DNA of 64,000 bases from Diphasiastrum complanatum (GCA_029204225.1 CM055097.1:8263411-8327410), one strand, 5' to 3'; positions 24,401-34,590 are shown, numbered from the stretch's first letter. Made by a program: numbers and translations. The notes: generated by a model not told the origin, from the letters alone.

Positions 24401-27400
24401 CAACCAGCGAGAATGTGGGTGTGACCCAGATAAGCAGCAACAGAGGTACATTAACAACAGCATGTCAATCGCAGAAGCAGCAATTTTACCTTCATTGAAG
24501 GATCACAGCTACATCTTTCAGCAGATTACAATCAAGTTATTCAGCTTCCAACAATGGCTATAACAACGATTTCTTTGTAGCTTAACATGGTCTCTGTGGC
24601 CTACTTCATGGTCAGCTCATAGTGCCATTCAGGAAAAAAATCTCAGCAACATAATTTGCAGCCAATTAGCAGGTGTACGATGCATAAACGCAGCCATTCT
24701 ATTCTGCACTCATCAACTTCAAGTTTTGCACGTGTTTGCATATTCGGGCTCAGTTTTTTACCAAGATTGCATGTTTAAATTCATGCATGATTGTATGTCT
24801 CATGCAAATTCAGATATTTATAGTGGTGATAGTGGACAAAATGTGTCCAAAATTGGCAGTTTTTCCAAAAAAGGAGTTTTGAGGTCTACAATTTCTTGTT
24901 AGTTATTAATGGTTGAACAATCTCCTTGTTTATAGAATCATGTGGCTCGACTTTAGACTATCAAGAAGGATCAGATATCGGCTCAAGCATTGATCAACAT
25001 TCCATCAGCACACTAGTTGTATGCCAAGCCTTCTTTTCATAGAGAAGCAGCTCTGCGGTCTGCTCTTGTATTGCCACAAGCTTGTTAGCTCACAATTGTA
25101 ACAGTTATGATTCTCATGAAGGAGTTTTGCTTGCTTAGCCTACTTTCACAGCATGATCAACCATCAGAAGATAGCAATTTATCAAAGTTATTTCTAGAGA
25201 GGTGCGTTAAGTCAAAGAATATACTAAAAACAAGTACCTGATTCTGAATGATAAGATGTATGTGAACCACACAGAAAACTTTCATAAAGCCAAACCTTAC
25301 CCAATTCAAAAACGAATATCTGACATTTAGTTTACCTGATGAATCACTTTAACCCCGGCTTTGTGCGCATCTTCAACAAGTTCCCGAGGATACTCTCCCC
25401 AAGCAACATGGAGTACTGCAACTTGTTCATCCAGAGCAGCTCTCACATTTTCCTCATGTGGGAACTCCAGGACAACGGCCACACCAAACGGTTTTGTGGT
25501 AAGTTCCCTAGTTTCTTTCACCAAGTGCCTCACGATGTCAGGATTATCCTGTTCACATTGGCAGCAAGCTCATGAACATAAGGGCCAGAACAAATATAAT
25601 CATTTATACAGATCATGGCATGGATTTTGAAACCAAAGCACGAATTTTGAACTGCAAAGTGAAAGTTTAGGATTTTCCTTATATATACCAAATATTTGCC
25701 TGGGTTCCAATGGAAAAAAAATAAAAGAGCATCAACCATTTAAGGTTTTCCGCAAAACAGCAGAAATTGAAGTCATCTTTATGACAGCCATGGAGGCTTC
25801 ATACAAGCATCAGAAGTCACCAATCATTGAGTAACAGGCTCACTGGGCCAAAAAAAGCTTTCTTGAGTCATTTTTGCATCAATAACTCCATCTCTTCCCC
25901 TGAAAGTTCACCAATCATTGAGTAACAGGCTCACTAGGCCAAAACAAAATTTCTTCTGCAGGGAACAGATTCAGGACCAATCATCTATAAATGTTATCTT
26001 CCACAAGCACTTATATACATCCAGATCTGTCATTTATTGTAAGGGAGGCCATGGAGCATGGGAAAATTCACCTTAAATATAGTCCCATATTTTACACAAT
26101 AGCGGAATGTATGACCAAACTACTTGGAGAAGGGAGACATGAGAAGTTTTGTGTAACAAATGAACATGTAAGAAGATTGTGGATGAAAGATGAAGTTTGA
26201 GTGGAGAGGTTAGATATAACAACACGTCATCACCAAGATCCACAAGTTAGTAACACCTGATAGCAGATTGAGCACTTAGTTGTGATAGAGAAGTTAGAGC
26301 AGAAAAATTAGCAGTAGGATACACGTCCATCCAGGAATACATGCACAGTTTTAGAGGATCGTCAGTCATTTGTTCAGGGTGAAATTTTATCCAGTTCAAA
26401 TGGATCTCTCAGTGTGAATGGACACCGTAAGTGTTCATGCCTTCAGTTCCACATTATGATAGAGTTTTGCTAGTTGAACCCTTGTAATCACAGTTATTCC
26501 TTTGCTATACTCTCATACACATATCAGATCACTTGGACTGAATTGCTTCATGCATTGTTGTTGTTGATAGTTCTTCTTTCTGCTAAGCTCAAAATTAGAA
26601 GAGTGCTACATCACTCCAATTTTTTAGTAGCTAGTGCCTGCCAGAAAAGTAGACTGGACTATAGTGATGTAGCTCAGCATACCCGGATCACAAAATTATA
26701 CTATACAGCATGCTATGCTTAAAGTTAGAAAACTGTTACGTCACTCCAATAGTTTACTAGCTAGTGCCTGTAGGAAAAGTAGATTGGACTATAGTGATGT
26801 AGCTTAGCACAACCACTGCGCCCATTTTTGCTTCAATTTCCAAATCTCATGTCAAAGCTTCCACAATGTTTTTATAGTTTGATTGTGTTGTGGACTCCCA
26901 AATCCAAGAAGGTGAATTGATTAACATGATGCCCTATGAATGATGATGTTTTGACTATGAATACTCAGGTGATAACTGAAAAGTCATATTATGGGCAAGG
27001 CCATATCCCCTTGGATTGCCTAAACATGATGAAATGTTAGCTCCTTGGTTTCTTTGTAATTGGAGCTACCCCACATACGCAACATGCCTGATTTTGTTGG
27101 ACAAACCTTGCATCCAGAAGGTTTCACCAAAAAAAACAACAATGTTGTACGGCCAGATACTGTCCGTTCAATTATGTGAGCGTGCTTTTCGTTTTCCTTG
27201 TTGTACGGGTAGTACCACCCTCCTTGCCAGCTCAAACCAGAAAAAAATGGATGGTAGATAGCTACACTACTTCATCAACAGCTTGCACTCCAATTGCACT
27301 GACAACTAGTTCTCTTGCTTAGTAGGTTACTCTACTTGCTGTTCAACAAAAGCACAAAAAGATTCAACCATTGCACCCTCACAAAAAACAGACACCGCAA

Positions 27401-27635
27401 ATCATATTACAAGCGTGTTTTGGATAGATCAACAGACAAGAAAGGAGGGAAAAAGAGATGATGGGTAATGTTAAGCAAAAGTGGAGGTACCGACCTGATC
27501 AGGAGCTCGAAGGAATCCAAGAGCGCCTGCATTGGCAACGGCTGCAACGAGGCGAGGACCAGATATGTCAGGCCCCAGGGGAGCCTGAACCACCCCATGC
27601 TCCACCAACCCAAACAATAATCCTTCCCTACCCAT
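12246..27635 (-). CDS. Nitronate monooxygenase (2-nitropropane dioxygenase family), six exons
   Basis: FMN-dependent enzyme that oxidises alkyl nitronates to a carbonyl compound plus nitrite. Exons (minus strand, in order): 27635-27495, 25548-25336, 22002-21907, 13129-12984, 12833-12602 and 12437-12246. They total 1020 bases, 339 residues plus TGA... stop, all in frame. Family marks in order: [24 protein letters not shown] (residues ~18-41, seen in two parts), [30 protein letters not shown] with the family histidine, [13 protein letters not shown] and [13 protein letters not shown] (FMN phosphate region), and the C-terminal [10 protein letters not shown]. No transit peptide or membrane segment is seen, so it is probably cytosolic. 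Length is normal for the family. The start ATG is the only one in frame after an upstream TAA. It is the sole gene here that appears intact. Confidence 0.93.
12438..12601 (-). other. Intron 5 of the nitronate monooxygenase gene
   Basis: A 164-bp GT-AG intron, donor GTATGTG and acceptor TTGCAG. No other feature is seen in it. Confidence 0.9.
12602..12833 (-). CDS. Nitronate monooxygenase exon 5
   Basis: The acceptor is ggcAG|GTTTTTAGC and the donor CAG|GTATGTG, phase 0. It completes the split Arg and adds 77 residues, among them [32 protein letters not shown] and FFMEWRDKL. Confidence 0.92.
12834..12983 (-). other. GC-AG intron (intron 4)
   Basis: A 150-bp intron whose donor reads AG|GCAAGT, the strong consensus for the minor GC-AG class spliced by the normal spliceosome, and whose acceptor is CAG. 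A GT six bases further on would add codons and break the reading frame into exon 5. Confidence 0.85.
12984..13129 (-). CDS. Nitronate monooxygenase exon 4
   Basis: The acceptor is ttgcAG|ACCAGC. The exon encodes [27 protein letters not shown] and [11 protein letters not shown], the flavin phosphate-binding half. It ends ACAAG followed by GCAAGT, a GC-type donor, splitting an Arg codon (AG|G) that exon 5 completes. This keeps the family motif GTRFLAT. Confidence 0.9.
14881..15084 (+). pseudogene. LINE-type reverse transcriptase fragment
   Basis: A single plus-strand frame from AGG at 14881 to TGA at 15082 includes [20 protein letters not shown] followed by [19 protein letters not shown]. The F-x-K-A-F-D-S-x-P block is the first catalytic aspartate region of non-LTR reverse transcriptases (RTE/L1 type). 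The rest of the polymerase, including the xxDD box, is not found nearby, so it is a short dead fragment. Confidence 0.7.
15540..17462 (+). pseudogene. Copia family B, copy B1, internally deleted
   Basis: Order on the plus strand: gag C-terminus ([19 protein letters not shown]), two CCHC knuckles ([14 protein letters not shown] and CHCHKKGH-type, 15909-16012), protease site [11 protein letters not shown], gag-pre-integrase ([11 protein letters not shown]) and integrase start ([19 protein letters not shown]). At ~16990 it jumps directly to RT ([49 protein letters not shown]). Relative to copy B2 about 0.9 kb of integrase and linker is missing at this join. The protease DSG is DSR and the RT box YVDD is YVED. 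It ends abruptly at 17462. Confidence 0.93.
17461..17520 (+). repeat. 60-bp direct repeat, left copy
   Basis: It starts tacaagagggactat and ends cttctctctttgcatct. About four mismatches separate it from 21342-21401. It begins exactly where copia homology stops and ends where the Penelope/telomerase-like frame opens. Confidence 0.85.
17497..19305 (+). pseudogene. Penelope/telomerase-like reverse transcriptase relic without endonuclease
   Basis: The N-terminal part (17497-18400, two frames, one TGA at 18161) includes [17 protein letters not shown], a basic patch KKRKYVPYK and helical text. From 18348 a CxC segment and [16 protein letters not shown] lead into the RT core: [30 protein letters not shown] (motif B), [11 protein letters not shown] (catalytic box at 18862) and thumb-like [19 protein letters not shown]. 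The frame moves +1 three times, and the core has two TAG stops (18712, 18826). 'GIPMG' and the Y-I-D-D box are typical of Penelope-like elements and telomerase. No GIY-YIG endonuclease follows the final TGA at 19303. A domesticated RT gene is the main alternative. Confidence 0.65.
19347..19482. repeat. (GA)n and (TC)n microsatellites in inverted arrangement
   Basis: A GA run (about 19347-19368) and a TC run (about 19437-19481) flank a 68-bp GC-rich spacer, so the two could pair as a hairpin. They lie just 3' of the reverse transcriptase stop. Confidence 0.9.
20113..20275 (+). repeat. Diverged ~100-bp tandem duplication
   Basis: 'ctgcgacctgcagca' followed by '...gtttcta...gc.g(c)ggcctattccagg' occurs at about 20114 and again at 20217. 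Weaker traces ('tgcgacctggtacag') follow near 20341. It is non-coding and lies within intron 3. Confidence 0.6.
21342..21452 (+). repeat. 60-bp direct repeat, right copy, plus (CT)n tract
   Basis: Right-hand partner of 17461-17520. Here the 'cttctctctctgcatct' end runs on into about 50 bases of CT repeat. The copies bracket the reverse transcriptase relic with 3.9 kb between their starts. Confidence 0.85.
21907..22002 (-). CDS. Nitronate monooxygenase exon 3
   Basis: The acceptor is gtacAG|GTGGGC and the donor CAG|GTATAG, phase 0. The exon has 32 codons. It holds [20 protein letters not shown] and the [10 protein letters not shown] motif, which includes the conserved histidine thought to act in catalysis in class I enzymes. 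Confidence 0.92.
22003..25335 (-). other. Intron 2 of the nitronate monooxygenase gene
   Basis: A 3333-bp GT-AG intron. I see no recognisable transposon protein or RNA gene in it. Parts around 22850-22930 and 23640-24750 show scattered repeats of 'agc.tgcag'-like words. Confidence 0.85.
25336..25548 (-). CDS. Nitronate monooxygenase exon 2
   Basis: The acceptor is gaacAG|GATAATCC and the donor CAG|GTAAAC, both phase 0. The exon has 71 codons. It contains [19 protein letters not shown] and [20 protein letters not shown], matching the second and third barrel strands of the family. Confidence 0.92.
25815..25955 (+). repeat. Direct duplication 'caccaatcattgagtaacaggctcact'
   Basis: The 27-base phrase occurs at about 25818 and 25909, followed in both by 'gggccaaaa' or 'aggccaaaa'. 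The spacing is ~91 bp. It is non-coding and lies inside intron 1. Confidence 0.85.
25991..26200 (+). pseudogene. Copia RNase H C-terminal fragment
   Basis: A plus-strand frame with [39 protein letters not shown] and GRHEKFC matches the end of copia pol (usual pattern HI-x-HFIRE...AD-x-LTK...K-H-x-KF). It carries no other part of the element and sits in intron 1, antisense to the gene. Confidence 0.75.
26575..26815 (+). repeat. ~110-bp diverged tandem duplication
   Basis: Units near 26578-26690 and 26711-26815 share 'agtgctacatcactccaat', 'tagctagtgcctg', 'gaaaagtaga.tggactat' and 'agtgatgtagct.agca'. It is non-coding and lies in intron 1. Confidence 0.85.
27495..27635 (-). CDS. Nitronate monooxygenase exon 1
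   Basis: It begins with ATG at 27635-27633, with an in-frame TAA two codons upstream, and encodes 47 residues starting [14 protein letters not shown] and ending LGFLRAPDQ. The donor is CAG|GTCGGT, phase 0. It carries the N-terminal barrel strand with the GPDISGP motif. Confidence 0.9.
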
Positions 27636-27805
27636 CAATTACCAACCCACCACTCGATCGATCAATCAACAGTAAAATCATCACTCCCCTCCCTTCCCTT
27701 TATGCCTTGCAAGAACTCTCTCTCTCTCTCTCTCTCTCTCCGTTATTCTATGTCCTTATCTAGACTTTATATTCTATCCATTATTTTATGTTCTTATCTA
27801 GAGCT
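27636..27805 (-). promoter_or_regulatory. Probable 5' leader and promoter of the nitronate monooxygenase gene
   Basis: On the minus strand a GA-rich tract (27717-27740) lies ~80 bases upstream of the ATG, a common feature of plant 5' leaders. A TATAAAG candidate TATA box lies at 27765-27771, about 130 bases upstream of the ATG. The surrounding 'ttat.ctatgtccttatctaga.ctta' segment is duplicated (about 27744 and 27780). The transcription start is not known, so the TATA assignment is an inference. Confidence 0.45.
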
Positions 27806-28000
27806 TAGATGTGAAGGCCGTGAGATGAACACCATCTCACCCGTTGCATTTATTCATAGGAAAACGTAGTAGGTACATTGATAAAAAATATATATGAAGG
27901 AGAAGTTTAAACAAAAGTAATTTTAAACAAGAGCGGAGCTTGCAGTAAAGTTAAGATTAATTTAAATCTTAGCATTAAAATAAAAGTGCATAAACTATGA
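27806..28000. other. Upstream intergenic sequence
   Basis: AT-rich sequence between the probable promoter and the old retroelement-like segment. No feature is recognised. Confidence 0.4.
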
Positions 28001-28511
28001 TGATGTCAGTGGGAGTTTGCCAACTAACTGCAACAGATCAGAAAAGTGAAGAGGTGGTGAGTCGGCTAATGAAGGGAGATGAGATGTAGCAGACCCAGCC
28101 ACCGTTGCCCGCTGCATAATTGATAGGGCCTGAGCACGTTGCAGGGCTATGGAAAATCGTTGTTTGAAAAAAGCCAAGAGAATAGAACTAGGAATACCTT
28201 GACGCTCTGCCGGCCTGTCGGAGTAGTTTGTTTCCTTCTCTTGTGCTGCCACGCCTGCCGCTTCTCCTGGTGTGAAGGCAGAGCGAGGCAATAGGTCACC
28301 ACGCGTGGGATCAGCAACAACAACATCTGCCAAAGTACGAAGCCCATCCCAAGAGAGGACAATGTCAACACGCGGGAAGAGTGGGACGCGGAAGAAGAAA
28401 GGTGATGAGACTGCTCTCTGAGGACATGGAATCCTCCATCTCTGGCTATAGCGGTCGCTGCATCTCTGACAACATCATACGTAGCTATGCGCTCACTCCT
28501 AGAAGGACAAC
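28000..28511 (-). pseudogene. C-terminal part of an old retroelement-like protein (right of the split)
   Basis: Minus-strand reading: SERIATYDVVRDAATAIARD, GFHVLREQSHHL, then after a one-base frame change VDIVLSWDGLRTLADVVVAD, PTRGDLLPRSAFTPGEAAGV, KETNYSDRP and FFKQRFSIALQRAQALS. It resembles the C-terminal region that follows the polymerase in some non-LTR-like plant and animal retroelements. The D...D-x-V-V...K pattern is compatible with a restriction-type nuclease fold, but that is conjecture. The upstream part of the same protein lies at 37757-37915, separated by the gypsy insertion. Confidence 0.55.
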
Positions 28512-29020
28512 TATAAGGAAAGCTCGTTAGATCCTGCTTCCAAATTCTAAACACAAAGGATAACACACTGTGGAGAAACCACCCAACCAAGTAGAAGCAT
28601 CCAATCAATCTCTAGAAGCCTCACCCCCAAGCCAAGAAACAAGAAGCATGATTGAGCTTGACAATGAATCAAGAACCATGATGAGGAGTAGGGCGAGTTT
28701 GGACCCATTATATAGAGCCAAAAGCATCTTGGGCACTTAGCCATGCATAGCCCTAAGTTCCCTATACATAGATTCACCTAGAATAGAGTCCTATGCATGG
28801 ACCAAATATTCATAGAATTGCTATTGATAACTCTACACATGCATACATTGTCTCATACCTTGTCTAAACTCCATTTAGTGTGTTCTGGGCCTCACAAGGA
28901 TATTAGTTACTTTTGGGCCACGTCCAGTATGACATGGCATAACTAACAGCTTGTTTCACTGGAGTACCGTGTATCCAAGACTAGGAGTATACTATATTCT
29001 ATGTACTGGTCATGGACATA
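28512..29020 (-). repeat. Gypsy-3 3' LTR
   Basis: 509 bp. On the plus strand it starts tataaggaaagctcg and ends tcatggacata. The ends do not follow the usual TG...CA; the boundary is set by the target duplication and by comparison with the other LTR. A tatata-like segment 'ccattatatagagcc' occurs in both LTRs (here ~28708). Confidence 0.9.
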
Positions 29021-29042
29021 ACATTCTTCCCTCCTTAAATTG
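29021..29042 (-). other. Gypsy-3 polypurine tract
   Basis: The minus strand reads tttaaggagggaagaatgt directly before the 3' LTR (TATGTCC...), the expected plus-strand primer. Confidence 0.8.
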
Positions 29043-29051
29043 TTTCTATCC

Positions 29052-30790
29052 TTAGAAACTAAAATTCGAGAAATTCTTTGTGCTATCAACTCTCTCCCAC
29101 GAATCATCGTCCTCAGTACGACCCTTCCACCAAATTAAGCACTCAGAGATAGAACGATTTCTCAATTGTTTATCTCTGGTTCTAAGCACTTTCTCGAGTT
29201 CCAAAGGTACACTAAGCGACAAATCTTCCAAATGGGATAAATCCTCATCCGATCCAACTGTATCACCATCATGTAAACTTAGTTTCAAACGACTTACATG
29301 AAACACTGGGTGTGCAGTCGATTTTCCTTAAAATCGAGTTCATACGCCAAAGAACCAATTCTACGTACAATCTTGAAAGGTCCACAATAACGGGTAGACA
29401 GCTTATAATGATTCCCTGTACGTAACGTCTTAAAATCTTTTGATACCCAGTCATCAACTTTAAAATCTCTTGGAGATCTCTTAAGATCGGTATAGTGTTT
29501 AGCTCTATCTTGAGCACTTCGGATACTATCCTTAGCCACTTGCAACAATTCTTGCATATCATACAAAAAATCAGCAACCTTCTGGATCTTAATAGACTTC
29601 GTCTCAACATTTACTGGAGATCTAGGTTGAAAACCATACATAAGCATAAAAGGACTATAACCTGTAGCATAATGTTTTCTATTAATATATGCAAACTCAA
29701 CCAGTGGGAGATAATCTTCCCAATGAGATTGCTTGTGAGAAACATACGTCCTCAAAATATCTTCCATAGTTTGATTAGTCCTTTCTGTCTGGCCATATGA
29801 TTCAGGATGATCAAAAGAACTTAAACTCAAAGAAGTTTCCAGTTTATGGAATACTGCTGACCAAAAGTGACCTGTGAACTTAGGATCTCTATCACTAACA
29901 ATATCACTTGGCAGACCATACAACCGAAATAATCTTTCAACAAAGATCTGGGCTAAATCAGGAGCTTTTATAGTTGACTTGACTGGTATGAATGCAGCTA
30001 ACTTAGTTAACTGATCCACTACAACCCAAAGAGAATCATTTTGTCATTGGATCTTTGGAATTCCAACTACAAAATCCATAGCTATGCTTTCTCATTTCTT
30101 ATCTAGGATATCTAACGAATGCAACAAACCACCAGCCTTATGGCATTCAGCCTTTACTAGTTGACAGAGCTTGCATTTAACAACATATGACTCGACATAT
30201 GGCTTGAGCTTTCGTCCCCCGAAGATCATGTTGATTACAAAAATACTTAAGAGGTTGGTGATCTGTATACACTACAAACTTACTACCATACAAGTAGTGT
30301 CTCTAGGTTTTAAGAGCATGGACTATAGCAAAGAATTCTTTTTTATGCGTACTATAACGCAACTGAGGACCAGTGAATTTTTTGCTCTCAAATGCTAGTG
30401 GCCTATCCATCTGTAATAGAACCGCTCCAACTGCAGCATCACTTGCGTCCGTTCTCACGACGTAAGATAAATCTGGATTTGCAATTTGTAACATGGGAGC
30501 TGAAACAATCATTGTTTTAAGTTTCTCAAAACATTGATTCAATTCCTCATTCCAAACAACAGTCGGACTAGGTTGATTCCTCTTTTTCTTTTTATTAACA
30601 ATTTCTTTTGTCAGATTATTGAGCGGTGCTGCTAACTTAGCATAATTTTCAATAAACCTCTTGAAGAAAAGTGTAAAACCTAAAAAAAGACTTTACTTGC
30701 CTCACAGTTCTTGAAATTGGCCACTCAATCACAATCTTGATTTTATCCTCATCAATCGGGTATGCACGATCCGGTGAAGCTATGGGATAG
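29052..30790 (-). pseudogene. Gypsy-3 pol: RT thumb, RNase H, integrase, chromodomain
   Basis: Minus-strand reading from 30770: the RT end (KIKIVIEWPISRTVRQV, then the FFKRFIENYAKLAAPL type block in a shifted frame), RNase H (VRTDASDAAVGAVLLQ, STHKKEFFAIVHALKT, YLYGSKFVVYTDHQPL), an abrupt skip of the RNase H end, integrase (VDQLTKLAAFIPV, VSDRDPKFTGHFW, ESYGQTERTNQTMED) and a chromodomain-like tail (CLIWWKGRTEDDDSWE). Integrase is open over ~240 codons. The RT palm with its DD box is missing upstream, so it cannot replicate alone. Confidence 0.9.
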
Positions 30791-33700
30791 CGTCTTTCAC
30801 CAGGAGAAATAGCACTCAGAGCGTCTCAGAAGAGAGGACTCCATACGGGGTATCGGCAGTCTGGATGGTTGGAGACAGCAAAATTCCTTCGATCGGAGCT
30901 TCGGGAAAGATCAGAACGATCGTCGTAGGTGGATTCCGCGGAGAATTCACGAAAAAATTGCTCAAAATGGATTCATAACGGCTCTTACGGAAAGCTGGCC
31001 AGAACTCTCTCAGTAGTTCGGTGATTGCTGAGCGGAGCGGATCAAAAGGTAGAGCAGGGAAGGAGAGGATCTTGAAATCCATTTGCAGTGGGAGGAGAAA
31101 GGAGCAGTTCTGTTTGTCAAAAAGTGGCCTAGTTGATGAAAAATGGAAAGTCACGGATCTTTCTCTGTACTTGACGGAATTGGGCACTGTAAATTGCTAC
31201 CCAGCATCTTACTGTAAGGGCCAAGTACTAGTGAAGTCTCAAGGACAGCCGAGAAGCAGGAAAGGAGCAATTAGACTTCCTCTCAACTTATGGAAGTAGT
31301 GGCCAGCTAGGGTTTATAGGGAGAAAATCATTGACTTCTCTGATGGAAGCGATTTGTTATGTTGTAACACCACAGGTAGGGGCGCCCTAGTCAAGCGAAT
31401 TTGGAAGTAGATGGCCGTGGAAAGCCGTGGGCAGCAGAAGTTGCTAAATAAGAAATACAATAGGGCGTAGAGACCCTTTTTCCACCATAGCTGGAGCTTG
31501 AAATAAAGAAGAGAGGAGGTGAACGAGCAGGTCGCGCGCGGTCAGTGCGAGTAAGCCCGTAGCGGCTACAAGGCATGAGTGCATGAAAGAAGCATGGTTC
31601 GGTCCACAAAGTGATGCATGGCCATTGGATTGAGTTTAAAGATGATCGACGAGCAGGATTGGAAGTTTAGAGAACTACATCAGCCGTCAGATTGAAATCA
31701 ATGGTGAAGATGTGATTGAAAGAGGGCCTTGAAAGGTTGAAGTGGGTTTGTGAAGAATTCCCATTAAAAATCTTCAATTGGAATTTGGACCCGAAGTTCT
31801 AAAAGGGCACTTCTTCATTAAAAATCTTCTTTGTGAAGTTTTAGTTCAAAAATACAAGGCAAATTGGCACTGGGGCTAATTGGGGCTAGAGGGCACCTAT
31901 TTTGGCCATCCTTGGGCCAAAATGACCCCAGAAACTGGCTGCTCAGAGCCAATGGACAGAGCGACGTCATAGAGTAGGGAGAAACTCATCACCGTTCTAT
32001 CGAGCAGAGTGCGGGTGACCTAGTGATGGGCTACATTTGCTATTTGGGTACCGTAGGGCCAAATTTGGGGCTATTTTTGGCTGGTGAAACTGCTACAGGG
32101 CGGTACAATGAGGCATTATCGCTTAGAAATCATTATTACTTATCTTGATAGGGTAACAAGGCGTTTGGAGGTGGTAAGTATAGTATGGGGGCGAATGGTA
32201 GCGGAATTGTGTGGAGAAAGCTAGTTTTGACGACAGAAGTGTAGTTTGGCGTCGTGACTACTCATCATTGGCGACAATTTTGAAAGGGCAAGCAATCGCA
32301 GGTGAGAGGTAGGCATGGTATGCCAGTTACAGGTGAAAAATTCTTGTGATCAAGTTCAACTCTTGGGGTTAGAACCGACCAACGTCAAGTGGCGTTTTGG
32401 GGGAACGCTCTCACAGGCATGATCGGCAGTGGCATTGTCGAGTCAAGTGATAGCTGCATTGACACACCATCTGTAGCTTGAAAATTTCTCATTCGGAGAG
32501 AAAAATGGGCTAGCTTGAAGGTACAGATTTTGGCGGTCACAATGATAGAAGTGTGAGGTGGTGCCAGTTGAAAGCCATTGGGCAAGATAGCACACTTGCA
32601 TTGGATGAGCTGTGTGTGGGACACACAAAGGATGAAAAATGGGTCAAGAATCACACTTTGGAGACTCTTGGAGAGTGGTGAGTGTGATGATTTTGCGGTT
32701 TTGCAGTTGGTAAGTCAATTTTGATCAAGTCATTGTAGCTGTGGAGCAGTGTATCAGGTTTGTCATCGAGGAGATACACTTCAACTACCAGTTTGGATAA
32801 GTCAGGTCAATTTGCCATATCAATATTGCATCAGGGATGCAGATTTCGATGATGACAGGGTGCAGATCGTTTGGTTTGGGCCATGGAAGATCTCACAAGT
32901 TCACTTGGAGGGATATTGGCATGCATAGTCATGTGAGGGACTTAATGGTGGCTTTGGAGTTCACATCTCAGTGTATTCTCAGGGAGTGGTTTGGAACCAT
33001 TCACAGAAGCAGCTTGGAGCTAGCTTGGGAGAATACAGGTGGGCACTACAGGGTGAATGCTCAGATCTTTGTGATCAGGGATGGCGTTGGGATATCTGGT
33101 AGGGATAGCACTGCAGGATGACATGGGATGATCTTCAGGGGGCAGCTATTTCATACTGGACTTGAGTCATTGGCATGGACAGGACTTACATGTGGGATTC
33201 ATGATGGAATCAGAAAGCTGCAAACGCAAATGGGCAAAGCGTGAAGCTTTGGAAGCCAGCTCTAGGTTGGAGAGCTGATGGAGATCGCAGAGGGTGTGAT
33301 CGGAGGACAAACATTGTGGCGAGTGTTTTGCTAGCGATTTACTAGAGGGGACACTGAAGGCGAGGACTTCATGGTGTGCTCATTTGGAAGTACATGATGG
33401 CATTACAACATGGAGCCAGTTTTTGGACATTGGCATCGATGGGGAGACATCTACCATCACGGGCATGGATGAGCTACCTATAGCTTTCATGCATTTGGCT
33501 ATATTTGCAAGAGTCTAGGCTTGGCACAGGTGTTGGAATCTCCATGGTGCATATTCTCAAGTCGTGAGATCATGGGAAAGCCTAGAGGAAGTCACTCAGA
33601 GCCATATACCTCAGTACGGTCAGGGAGACAACAGTCTCAAGATCCCATGAGCAACGACTCAGGGACAGGCTTGCATTGGCATGCTGTCGGGTGGCACATA

Positions 33701-34590
33701 GTCAGGGAGAGCGAGCAGATGCTAGGAGCCAGGAGGAGCAGGTGATGCTTTGAAGTTCAACTTGTCTACCAGGATGGTGACCAGGATTGGAGACATCAGG
33801 TTAGTATGTGGATGACGAGTCCATTGGAGTGGCACTCATGGAGATGCTACAGTTGCTCAGGTATGATATGTCATTTGATGTATGAACGATGTTCTTCAGC
33901 TGGTGCATCATGTGGTGACCTAGGGACGGGTCAAGCCTACTTGGAAGTAGGTGGCATGGAGTGTACCTGAGGTGGTACATATCATGAGGGCATGGAGTGC
34001 ATTACAGGGTGATGTGGATCTAGCATTCCCATGATTGTGAGCCAGCATGGATGGAGATGGTTGCTCAAGGAGTGGCAATTGATACTTTGGCGAGTAATCA
34101 GGTGAGCTGCATGGTTATATACATGGTGATCTCCAGGTTGGCGTCACATGTTATTTCTATCCATCATCTTTTGGTAAGCAAGATGCAGTATTTGGTTAGA
34201 TCCAGTTGGAATCTAGTTGCACTACAGGTGGACAGATTCTTGGGGAGCTATCAGTGGGTAATGGATACTTGGTGATCAGATGGTACAGGGTACAGGGTTC
34301 TGGAGCTATCCTACCTAATATGCTATGGATCGCGGGTGAGTTGTTCATCATGACAATGGATCTAGTTTGCATTTGCTTTGGCTTGGACGCTATGATGGAT
34401 GTGTTGGGGAGATAGGCTCCTTGGTGGGAGGCCTATAGATTGGTCAAATCAGAGTTGGCAATGTCAAGCATGGAAAGTTGAACCTACATGGAAAGGCAGA
34501 TCATCATCAGTATTTCTGGGAGGTGGGTGAGCTACTCAGGTATAGCCTATCGTGAGGTTTGTGTACATTCATTCATTGAGTCCTTGGTAG
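30791..34590. other. Non-coding segment in place of gypsy-3 protease and RT palm
   Basis: Between the gag zinc knuckle and the RT thumb, where protease and RT palm should be, lies 3.8 kb with no recognisable gypsy coding sequence. About 32150-34590 is rich in 'tggcatgg', 'ggtgg' and 'catgg' words with G and T dominating the plus strand. About 30800-31320 differs in composition and has a short open frame on each strand without a recognised motif. The edges near 30790 and 34590 are sharp. Confidence 0.6.

Larger units (their letters stand above)
25549..27494 (-). other. Intron 1 of the nitronate monooxygenase gene
   Basis: A 1946-bp GT-AG intron carrying a copia RNase H tail and two local duplications, listed separately. 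Confidence 0.85.

Noticed and set aside
28147-28608. A host protein gene of 153 codons on the minus strand
   Set aside because: Its first part lies inside the gypsy-3 LTR and its last part is the wrong frame of a recognisable retroelement segment.
32837-34415. Plus-strand frames in the G/T-rich segment as genes
   Set aside because: Short, stop-rich, Trp/His/Met-heavy text from the 'tggcatgg' composition; no motif or splice pattern.
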